A stretch of DNA of 5,859 nucleotides from NCBI GenBank assembly GCA_036399715.1, contig DASWMO010000181.1:1-5859 (forward strand), written 5' to 3'. Positions within the stretch are counted from its first letter, which is position 1; each line of letters begins with the position of its first letter. The stretch is from DASVSE01 sp036399715. Lineage in GTDB: Bacteria > Bacteroidota > Rhodothermia > Rhodothermales > Rubricoccaceae. Below, in pieces: positions 1 through 5,086 of this stretch. The position numbers and the translations under genes were made by a program. The notes beneath the pieces were generated by a model. It was not told the DNA's origin. It saw only the letters and a program-made list of their open reading frames with translations, and searched no databases.

Positions 1-536
1 AGACCGAAGAACTGATCCGCCGCCTCCGTCGCGCGGCCATCGCGCGGCAGCGCGTCGCCCTGTTCAAACCCGCCATCGACACGCGCTACGACGCGACCGC
101 CGTCGTGTCGCACGACGCGACCGCGATGCCGTCGACGGTCATCACGGCGCCCGAGCAGATGCTCCTCCTCGTCGGTGACGCCGACGTGGTCGGGATCGAC
201 GAGGCGCAGTTTTTTGGGCCTGAACTCGTCGCCGTCGTCGAGCAGCTCGCCCGCGACGGGCGGCGCATCGTCGTGGCGGGTTTGGACCAGGACTTTCTGG
301 GGCGCCCGTTCGATCCTGTCCCGCAGCTCATGGCCGTCGCCGAGCACGTGACGAAGCTGCACGCCGTCTGCATGCGGTGCGGCGCGCCGGCCAACCACTC
401 GCAGCGCCTCGTCGCCGACGGCGCGCGTGTGCTCGTTGGCGAGAAGGACGCCTACGAACCGCGGTGCCGGACGTGCTTCGACCCGACGGGGGCGGGCGTC
501 GCGGCCAGAGACGCCGCCGAGGCGCGGACGGCGTAG
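1..536 (+). CDS. tdk: Thymidine kinase, type II (5' end outside the window)
   Basis: Phosphorylates thymidine to dTMP with ATP in the cytosolic pyrimidine salvage pathway. The open frame runs from base 3 to a TAG stop at 534-536, giving 177 complete residues. It begins TEELIRRLRRA, the residues just after the P-loop lysine (family form SGKTEELIRRL); bases 1-2 (ag) fit the end of that Lys codon, so roughly the first 15-30 residues are missing. Further signatures are FKPAIDTRY, the Walker B-like DEAQFF at 198-215 with its catalytic Glu, the GLDQDFLGRPF block, and the paired zinc-binding cysteines CMRC and CRTC that flank the substrate lasso (SQRL, then VGEKDAYEPRCR). An internal GTG at 105 is not the start, because conserved sequence continues upstream of it. 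The gene is intact as far as visible and the family assignment is firm. Confidence 0.96.
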   Translation, partial: TEELIRRLRRAAIARQRVALFKPAIDTRYDATAVVSHDATAMPSTVITAPEQMLLLVGDADVVGIDEAQFFGPELVAVVEQLARDGRRIVVAGLDQDFLGRPFDPVPQLMAVAEHVTKLHAVCMRCGAPANHSQRLVADGARVLVGEKDAYEPRCRTCFDPTGAGVAARDAAEARTA

Positions 537-545
537 CGCCTCGGC
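516..545 (+). terminator. Stem-loop over the tdk stop codon, possible terminator
   Basis: A perfect 10-bp inverted repeat: GCCGAGGCGC at 516-525 pairs with GCGCCTCGGC at 536-545 around a 10-base loop that contains most of the TAG stop. No T-run follows, so it is not a classical intrinsic terminator. It could slow ribosomes or RNA polymerase, or protect the 3' end of the tdk mRNA. Shorter stems arise by chance in DNA this G+C-rich, but a perfect 10-bp one at a gene end is less likely to be accidental. Confidence 0.4.
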
Positions 546-606
546 CGGCGCGGGGGTGCCACAGCGTTTCCCGCGGCTTCACTTGGACCCGGGGCGGCGC
601 GGGCGC

Positions 607-612
607 TATCGT
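607..612 (+). promoter_or_regulatory. Weak -10-like element upstream of the RDD gene
   Basis: TATCGT is one of the few AT-containing hexamers in the 109-base gap between tdk and the RDD gene, and ends 33 bases before the ATG at 646. TTGGAC at 583-588 lies 18 bases upstream and could serve as a poor -35 box. The match to consensus is weak; it is listed because similarly placed elements occur before the next two genes. Confidence 0.25.
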
Positions 613-645
613 CCGGGCTCCACCCGCCGGCTCGCGCCGCTCTGA

Positions 646-1176
646 ATGGCCCTTTCGCGCCACCTGTCGACCGCCCGCGTGGCGACGGCCGTCCGCACCG
701 TCCGCGTTCGCCGCTTCGCGGCCGCCTTTCTCGACGGCCTGCTCGCGCTGACGATCGCGCTCACGCCGGCCGCCTTCGCCGCATCGCTCGGTGGGCCGGT
801 TCAGAGCCGCGTCTTCGGCGCCGGGCTGCTCGTCGGGACGGCGTACCTGCTCCTGCGCGACGCGATCCCGTACGCCGAGTGGGGCGCGCGGTCGCTCGGC
901 AAGCGCTGGCTCGGCGTGCGGCCGTACGACATCGACGGCGGCGACCTCGACTGGCGGACGTCGGTCCGCCGCAACGCGACCGTCGCGGCCGCCTTCGGCA
1001 TCCCGGCCGTGACGTACGTCGTCGGCGGGCACCGCGGGATCCCGTTCGGGCAGACGCTGCTGTACGTCGCGGTCCTGCTCGCGCTCGGCGAGGCGGTCCT
1101 CGTCGCCGTCGACCGTGAGGGCGCGCGCCTCGGCGACCGCTGGGCCGGCACGCGCGTGACGGAGGCGCGGGCGTAG
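646..1176 (+). CDS. RDD-family membrane protein
   Basis: A 176-residue integral membrane protein of the RDD family, whose general role is unclear; some members have been linked to Na+/H+ exchange or to transport. The three family-defining features are visible: the N-terminal RRFAAAFLDGL (R23, D30) at the start of the first membrane segment, the mid-loop GARSLGKRWLGVR (residues 80-92), and the C-terminal LGDRWAGTRV (residues 162-171, D164). Hydrophobic segments lie at about residues 26-48, 56-75, 111-127 and 136-155. The Arg-rich first 23 residues probably stay in the cytoplasm. The ATG at 646 is chosen because it places the first RDD arginine at residue 23 and overlaps no neighbour. No Shine-Dalgarno sequence precedes it. 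It stands between two longer gaps, so it is probably its own transcription unit. The substrate cannot be told from sequence. Confidence 0.88.
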   Translation: MALSRHLSTARVATAVRTVRVRRFAAAFLDGLLALTIALTPAAFAASLGGPVQSRVFGAGLLVGTAYLLLRDAIPYAEWGARSLGKRWLGVRPYDIDGGDLDWRTSVRRNATVAAAFGIPAVTYVVGGHRGIPFGQTLLYVAVLLALGEAVLVAVDREGARLGDRWAGTRVTEARA

Positions 1177-1219
1177 CGGGCTGGTGCGTTTGCATCAGGC
1201 GCGGCCGTCCCCGAACCGG

Positions 1220-1227
1220 TATGATTG
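1220..1227 (+). promoter_or_regulatory. Bacteroidota-like -7 element upstream of the signal-peptide gene
   Basis: TATGATTG matches the Bacteroidota -7 consensus TAnnTTTG at five of six defined positions and also resembles a sigma-70 -10 box (TATGAT). It ends 39 bases before the ATG at 1267. TTTG at 1189-1192 is the only candidate upstream element, but the 27-base spacing is longer than expected, so only the -7 element is proposed. Confidence 0.4.
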
Positions 1228-1248
1228 GCGCTCGCCACCGCTTGTCCG

Positions 1249-1262
1249 CCGGGTGAACCCGG
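1249..1262 (+). promoter_or_regulatory. Hairpin at the translation start of the signal-peptide gene
   Basis: CCGGGT (1249-1254) and ACCCGG (1257-1262) form a compact stem; in practice this is five pairs closed by a TGAA loop. It ends four bases before the ATG at 1267. GGTGA (1252-1256), the only Shine-Dalgarno-like string near any start in this window, lies inside it and would be masked when folded. A role in limiting translation is inferred; a chance G+C palindrome is also possible. Confidence 0.3.
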
Positions 1263-1266
1263 ACCT

Positions 1267-1671
1267 ATGCGTCTCGCGCTTCTCGTCCTTGTCGCCACGC
1301 TCGCCGCGTCCGTCTCGGCGGCACAGCCCGCGGGCGGTGGGATCCTCGTCGTGTCCCCCGCGCCGCGTCTCGCACACGACGTCGATCTGGGCGTACGTGC
1401 GGAACCTCTTGCTGAGCCTGCCTCGGCCGGACCGCGTGCTCGCGGCGCGTGGCGTGGAGCGAAACGCGGCTTTCTCGTGGGCCTGGCCGCCGGGGCAGCC
1501 GTCACGACCATCGTGGCATTGGCCGAGTCGTGCAATCCTGGAGCCGACTACATCTGCGAGTGGCACATCGCGGCCGCGCTCTCGGTCCCGCTGGTCGCCA
1601 TCACAACAACGGCAGGCGCGGTCATCGGCGCGACGAATGCGGGCGGTCCGATCCCGATTCGGACCCCGTAA
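1267..1671 (+). CDS. Hypothetical signal-peptide protein with two Gly/Ala-rich membrane stretches
   Basis: A 134-residue protein I do not recognise. Residues 1-18 (MRLALLVLVATLAASVSA) look like a Sec signal peptide: one Arg, a long hydrophobic core and a plausible cleavage after SVSA. A polar stretch follows, then a basic patch (residues 57-67), a first hydrophobic Gly/Ala-rich segment (68-86), a short loop with Cys89 and Cys97 that could form a disulfide after export, and a second hydrophobic segment (101-122). Glycines at small intervals (GAKRGFLVGLAAGA) suggest a glycine-zipper type of helix packing. The ATG at 1267 is preferred over an in-frame TTG at 1225, because the signal peptide starts exactly there and the TTG overlaps the promoter-like element. 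It may sit in the cell envelope. The coding frame is supported by the signal peptide and frame integrity rather than by homology. Confidence 0.65.
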   Translation: MRLALLVLVATLAASVSAAQPAGGGILVVSPAPRLAHDVDLGVRAEPLAEPASAGPRARGAWRGAKRGFLVGLAAGAAVTTIVALAESCNPGADYICEWHIAAALSVPLVAITTTAGAVIGATNAGGPIPIRTP

Positions 1672-1704
1672 CGCGCCCGGATTCACGTCCGCCGGCCGGG
1701 CGTG
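1672..1704 (+). terminator. Stem-loop just after the signal-peptide gene, possible terminator
   Basis: Bases 1672-1680 pair with 1696-1704 (nine pairs, one of them G-T; core CGCCCGG with CCGGGCG) around a 15-base loop. It begins at the base after the TAA stop and ends five bases before the -10-like element of dnaX. No T-run follows, so it is only a weak terminator candidate. Confidence 0.3.
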
Positions 1705-1708
1705 ACGG

Positions 1709-1716
1709 TATGTTGG
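1709..1716 (+). promoter_or_regulatory. Bacteroidota-like -7 element upstream of dnaX
   Basis: TATGTTGG matches TAnnTTTG at five of six defined positions and is embedded in GGTATGTTGGCG, very close to the GGTATGATTGGCG found before the previous gene. It ends 43 bases before the dnaX ATG at 1760. No convincing upstream -33/-35 element is visible. It would be the promoter of the dnaX-ybaB-recR cluster. Confidence 0.4.
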
Positions 1717-1759
1717 CGGACGGCCGACCGAGCTTCGGCCGCCACCCGCCCGCCGCCCG

Positions 1760-3889
1760 ATGGACGCCCCGCGCTACCTCGTCTCCGCCCGCAAGTACCG
1801 CCCGCAGACGTTCGGCGCGCTCGTCGCGCAGGAGCACGTCGCCGAGACGCTGCGCAACGCCGTCCGCTCGGGGCGCCTCGCGCAGGCGTACCTCTTCTCG
1901 GGCCCCCGCGGCGTCGGCAAGACGACGGCCGCGCGCATCCTCGCCAAGGCCGTCAACTGCCAGACGCCCCTCGCCGAGCGCCCCGACGTCGAGCCGTGCG
2001 GGACCTGCGACGCGTGCACGTCCTTCGACGACGGCCGTGCGATGAACGTCATCGAGATCGACGCCGCGAGCCACAACGGCGTCGACGACATGCGCGAACT
2101 GCGTGAGACGGTCCGGATCCCGCCCCAGGGCGCCAAAAAGAAGGTCTACATCCTCGACGAGGTGCACATGCTCTCGGCGAGCGCCTTCAACGCGATCCTC
2201 AAGACGCTCGAAGAGCCGCCCGAGCACGCCCTGTTCATCTTCGCGACGACTGAGCCCCACAAGGTCCTCCCGACGATCCTCAGCCGCACGCAGCGGTTCG
2301 ACTTCCGCCGCATCGCCGTCCCGGAGATCGTCCAGCAGCTCCGGACGATCTGTACCGAGGAGGGCATCACGGCCGACGACGACGCGCTCGTGCTCGTCGC
2401 CCGCCGCGGCGACGGCGCCATGCGCGACGCGCTCTCGGTCTTCGACCAGGCCATCGCGTTGTGCGGCACGAATCTCATCGGCACGGCCCTCCGCGCCGCG
2501 CTCGGCGTCGTCGAGGAGGACCTTCTGTTCGAGACGGCCGACCGCGCCGCGGCCGGCGACCGCGCGGGATTGCTCCGGCTGCTCGACGGCGTCGTCCGCC
2601 GCGGCCACGACCTGCGCGAGTTCCTGCTCGGCCTCGCCGACCACGTCCGCAACCTGCTCGCCGCCCGCGCCACGGGCGACGGCTCGCTCGTCGAAGGCAC
2701 GGACGCGATGCGCGCCCGGACCGTCGAGGCGGCACGCCCGTGGGCCGAGGCGGACCTCTTGCACCTGCTGCTGATCGTCGACGAGGCCATCGGCGCGCTC
2801 CGCGCGAGCGCCCAGCCGCGCCTGACGGTCGAACTGGCCCTCCTTCGCATGGCGAGCCTCGAAAAGGCGGCCGACCTCCAGCGCCTGCTCGCGCACCTCG
2901 ACGCGCTCGCCCGGGCGGGTGGCATGCTCGACCCGCGCACGGCCACGCCGCCCGCAGTGGCCACCGGTCCACCAGCCGCCGCGTTGTCGCCCGCACCCCC
3001 GCCGAGCGCCGCGCCGGTCGTGGCCGCGCTGTCTGCCGCAGTCCCCGTTCCCGCAGTGCCGGCCTCGGCGCCCGCCGCCCGACCCGCGCCGCCGGCCGCC
3101 CCGGCGCCGACCGTCTCATCTGAGCCGCCCGAGACCTACGCCGCGCCGCCGCGCGCGGCGACTCCCGACGAGACTGCGCCCTATGGCGCGCCGCCCGCCC
3201 ACGACGACATTCCGCCGCCCCACGGTGACCTGCGTGCCCGCCCGGTCGCGCCCGGCGCCGCGCCGCCGTCGGGCCGCCGCTTCCCTGGCGACGCACCCCC
3301 CGACGGCGGCATCGCCACGCCCGACGAGCGCCCGACCCCGCCGCCGGCCCCGCGTCCGGTGGCGCCACGCCCCGATGCCCCGGCACCCGCCGTGCCCGGC
3401 GGGGGGCTGTTCGGACCGCCCGCGCTCCGCCCGCGCTCGGCCGGCCCCTCCGGCGACGGCCACTCGGGCGCCGCGCCGACGCTCGGCGGCCCGTCGGTGG
3501 CCGACCCGTTCACGTCGTCGCTCGGCCGCATCCGCGAGCTCTGGCCCGCGCTCGCCGTCGCCCTCCGCGCCGAGCAGCGCATCCGCCTCGCGTCGTTCCT
3601 CGCCGGCGCCGACGTCGTGCGGGTCTACAACGGCGCCGTCGAGGTCGCGCTCTCCGACGCGCTCGCGGTCGCGGTCGCGGCCGAGCACGCCGCCGAGGTC
3701 CAGGCCGCGCTCTCCACGCTTCTCGGCGAGGCCGCACCGCCGCTGCGCTTCGTCCGCGCTGAGACCGCCCGCGGCCGGGAACCCGCCGCCACGGCGGACC
3801 CGTTCGAGCGCCTCAAAGCGATGCGCCACGAGCACCCGGTCGTCCGCGCCCTCTTCGAGCGCTTCGGCGCCGAGATCGTCTGGCAGTAG
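1760..3889 (+). CDS. dnaX: DNA polymerase III clamp-loader subunit tau (DnaX)
   Basis: ATPase that loads the beta sliding clamp and links polymerase III to the replisome. The 709-residue protein starts with the family-typical YLVSARKYRPQTF. Visible AAA+ motifs are Walker A GPRGVGKT (48-55), a zinc module (Cys67, 80, 83, 86), Walker B ILDE (131-134), sensor 1 FATTEP (161-166), the arginine finger R176 in LSRT, where most bacteria have SRC, and sensor 2 MRDAL (R222). The helical domain III runs to about residue 390. A low-complexity Pro/Ala linker follows (about 395-581), then a C-terminal globular part (582-709) that would contact polymerase or helicase. The ATG at 1760 gives the normal short N-terminus; no Shine-Dalgarno sequence precedes it. 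No frameshift signal producing a short gamma form is evident after domain III. It heads the conserved dnaX-ybaB-recR order. Assignment is firm; function of the tail is inferred from the family. Confidence 0.97.
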   Translation: MDAPRYLVSARKYRPQTFGALVAQEHVAETLRNAVRSGRLAQAYLFSGPRGVGKTTAARILAKAVNCQTPLAERPDVEPCGTCDACTSFDDGRAMNVIEIDAASHNGVDDMRELRETVRIPPQGAKKKVYILDEVHMLSASAFNAILKTLEEPPEHALFIFATTEPHKVLPTILSRTQRFDFRRIAVPEIVQQLRTICTEEGITADDDALVLVARRGDGAMRDALSVFDQAIALCGTNLIGTALRAALGVVEEDLLFETADRAAAGDRAGLLRLLDGVVRRGHDLREFLLGLADHVRNLLAARATGDGSLVEGTDAMRARTVEAARPWAEADLLHLLLIVDEAIGALRASAQPRLTVELALLRMASLEKAADLQRLLAHLDALARAGGMLDPRTATPPAVATGPPAAALSPAPPPSAAPVVAALSAAVPVPAVPASAPAARPAPPAAPAPTVSSEPPETYAAPPRAATPDETAPYGAPPAHDDIPPPHGDLRARPVAPGAAPPSGRRFPGDAPPDGGIATPDERPTPPPAPRPVAPRPDAPAPAVPGGGLFGPPALRPRSAGPSGDGHSGAAPTLGGPSVADPFTSSLGRIRELWPALAVALRAEQRIRLASFLAGADVVRVYNGAVEVALSDALAVAVAAEHAAEVQAALSTLLGEAAPPLRFVRAETARGREPAATADPFERLKAMRHEHPVVRALFERFGAEIVWQ

Positions 3890-3970
3890 ACAGGTCCGAT
3901 GGGACCGGGTACGAGGTGCTCGGGCAGTCGGCATTCCGCTTCGCACCCCACACTCAGTCCCCCACATCAG

Positions 3971-4309
3971 ATGGACCAGCAGCCCAACATGGCCGACCTC
4001 TTCGGCAAGATGGCCGACATGCAGCAGCAGATCGCCGACACGCAGGCGCGCCTCGCCGAGCAGACCGTCACGGCCGAGGCCGGTGGCGGCATGGTGACCG
4101 TCGTCGCTAATGGCGCCGGCCACCTCGTCTCGATCAAGATCGACCCGACGGCCGTCGACCCCGACGACCTCGAGATGCTCGAAGATCTCGTCCTCGCGGG
4201 CGTCAACAAGGCGCTCGAGCAGGCCGAGGCGCTCAAGGCGAGCGGGATGCAGGCCGCCGCCGCCTCGATGCTCCCGCCCGGGATGGACCTCGGCGCGCTC
4301 GGCCTCTGA
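3971..4309 (+). CDS. YbaB/EbfC-family nucleoid-associated DNA-binding protein
   Basis: A 112-residue member of the small YbaB/EbfC family, whose dimers bind DNA and are associated with the nucleoid. The usual order is visible: an N-terminal helix rich in Met and Gln (MADLFGKMADMQQQIADTQARL, residues 7-28, split here as MADLFGKMADM then QQQIADTQARL), the strand block TAEAGGGMVTVVANGAGHL (34-52), SIKIDPTAV (54-62), a helical DPDDLEMLEDLVLAGVNKAL (63-82) and a Met/Ala tail ending at PPGMDLGALGL. The ATG at 3971 is preferred. An upstream in-frame ATG at 3899 would add 24 residues with no family resemblance; Met7 (3989) is a possible alternative start. The gene lies 81 bases after dnaX and before recR, the order seen in many bacteria. 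It shares no visible Shine-Dalgarno sequence with its neighbours, so it is probably co-transcribed with dnaX. Confidence 0.93.
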   Translation: MDQQPNMADLFGKMADMQQQIADTQARLAEQTVTAEAGGGMVTVVANGAGHLVSIKIDPTAVDPDDLEMLEDLVLAGVNKALEQAEALKASGMQAAAASMLPPGMDLGALGL

Positions 4310-4312
4310 GGC

Positions 4313-4396
4313 ACGGGTGGCACGTGCGCAGGTTGCACGTGGCAGGTGTCTGATCCCTGTCACCCCTCGCCCGTAACCTGTCCACCCGCCACCTGT
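4313..4396 (+). repeat. Long imperfect inverted repeat in the ybaB-recR gap
   Basis: An 84-base extended hairpin nearly fills the 96-base gap. By hand: 4313-4321 pairs with 4388-4396 (nine pairs, one wobble), 4324-4326 with 4383-4385, 4328-4334 with 4375-4381 (seven, one wobble), then after an asymmetric internal loop 4339-4346 with 4356-4363 (eight, one wobble) around a nine-base loop: about 27 pairs. It also contains direct repeats: GCACGTG at 4320-4326 and 4335-4341 (core CACGTG palindrome), and CCTGTCACCC at 4356-4365 and 4392-4401 with the variant CCTGTCCACCC at 4377-4387. The element ends ten bases before the recR ATG. Possible roles are attenuation between ybaB and recR, mRNA processing, a protein-binding site, or a dispersed intergenic repeat. 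No T-run follows it. Confidence 0.6.
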
Positions 4397-4405
4397 CACC
4401 CGACC

Positions 4406-5086
4406 ATGCACCTCACGTCCGAGACCGTCGAAGCGCTCGTCGAGCACCTCTCGAAGCTGCCGACGGTCGGCCGCAAGACCGCGCAGCGCCTCGCCGCGTT
4501 CGTGCTCAAGATGCCCCGCGAGGAGGTCGTCGAGCTCGCCCGCGCCCTCGTCGCCGCCAAGGACAAGGTCAAGCAGTGCTCGGTCTGCTTCAACGTCACC
4601 GACCACGACCCCTGCCCGGTCTGCGAGTCCGAGCGCCGCGACCGCGGCGTGATCTGCGTCGTCGAAGAGCCCTCGGACGTCCTCGCGCTCGAACGGACGG
4701 GCGACTTCCGCGGCCTCTACCACGTTCTCGGCGGGGCCATCTCGCCGCTCGACGGCGTCGGGCCAGACGACCTGCACATCCGCGAACTCGTCGCCCGTGT
4801 CGCGACGTCGCTCGCCGCCCCGGGCCGCGTCTCGGAGCCGTCCGGCGACGACACGGCGGACGAGCAGACCGAAGACGACCGCCCGCGGACGGCCGTCCGC
4901 GAGGTCATCCTCGCGATGAACCCCAACGTTGAGGGCGACACGACGAGCTACTACGTCTCGCAACTGCTCGCGCCGTTCGGCGTCGTCGTGACACGCATCG
5001 CGCGCGGGCTGCCCATCGGCGGCGACCTCGAGTTCGCCGACGAGGCGACGCTCAGCCGCGCCCTCGAAGGCCGCGCCGGGATGTGA
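4406..5086 (+). CDS. recR: Recombination mediator protein RecR
   Basis: Ring-forming DNA-clamp protein of the RecFOR pathway that helps load RecA onto gapped DNA. The 226-residue product shows the family order: an N-terminal helix-hairpin-helix (LSKLPTVGRKTAQRLA, 15-30), a four-cysteine zinc finger (Cys58, 61, 70, 73; CSVC and CPVC), the TOPRIM start VICVVEEPSDVLALE (82-96, Glu87), YHVLGGAISPLDGVGPDDL (105-123), EVILAMNPNVEGDTTSYYV (166-184) and the C-terminal TRIARGLPIGGDLEF (196-210). It is longer than E. coli RecR (201 residues) because about 27 extra, acidic and polar residues sit at 133-165, between the DDLHIRELVARV helix and EVILAM. The ATG at 4406 is chosen over an in-frame GTG at 4346; the latter adds 20 non-conserved residues and lies inside the stem of the upstream inverted repeat. 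No Shine-Dalgarno sequence is visible. Confidence 0.97.
   Translation: MHLTSETVEALVEHLSKLPTVGRKTAQRLAAFVLKMPREEVVELARALVAAKDKVKQCSVCFNVTDHDPCPVCESERRDRGVICVVEEPSDVLALERTGDFRGLYHVLGGAISPLDGVGPDDLHIRELVARVATSLAAPGRVSEPSGDDTADEQTEDDRPRTAVREVILAMNPNVEGDTTSYYVSQLLAPFGVVVTRIARGLPIGGDLEFADEATLSRALEGRAGM

Noticed and set aside
2134..2140. CAAAAAG as a dnaX frameshift (slippery) site
   Set aside because: It encodes Lys126-Lys127 just before Walker B. Slipping there would destroy the ATPase, not make a gamma subunit, and the first base does not fit the X XXY YYZ form with A throughout.
1622..2896. 424-residue open frame on the minus strand, antisense to dnaX
   Set aside because: A shadow of G+C-biased codons in dnaX, whose own frame carries all the AAA+ motifs. 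The antisense product is a low-complexity Arg/Ala/Gly/Asp/Glu string with no recognisable domain.
3401..3406. Six-G run in the dnaX linker as a slippage site
   Set aside because: Reading on in either other frame meets no nearby stop, so slippage would give a long aberrant tail rather than a short gamma form.
3893..3906. Small hairpin GGTCC-GATG-GGACC after the dnaX stop
   Set aside because: Only five base pairs and no T-run; expected by chance in DNA of this composition.
3899..3970. N-terminal extension of the YbaB protein from an upstream in-frame ATG
   Set aside because: The 24 extra residues have no family resemblance and the family normally begins near the Met/Gln-rich helix starting at 3971-3989.
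2919..4097. 392-residue plus-strand open frame overlapping the dnaX tail
   Set aside because: Its product is mostly Arg, Pro, Ser and Ala, typical of the +1 frame of a G+C-rich gene; the dnaX frame encodes the conserved C-terminal domain.
4346..4405. N-terminal extension of RecR from an in-frame GTG
   Set aside because: The added residues are Pro/Cys/His-rich, derived from the intergenic repeat, and the start codon lies inside its inner stem.
3116..4963. 615-residue open frame on the minus strand across dnaX, ybaB and recR
   Set aside because: It runs across three well-supported plus-strand genes and their gaps. Its composition is Arg/Gly/Ala/Asp/Glu-rich with no motif, as expected from stop-codon scarcity in G+C-rich DNA.
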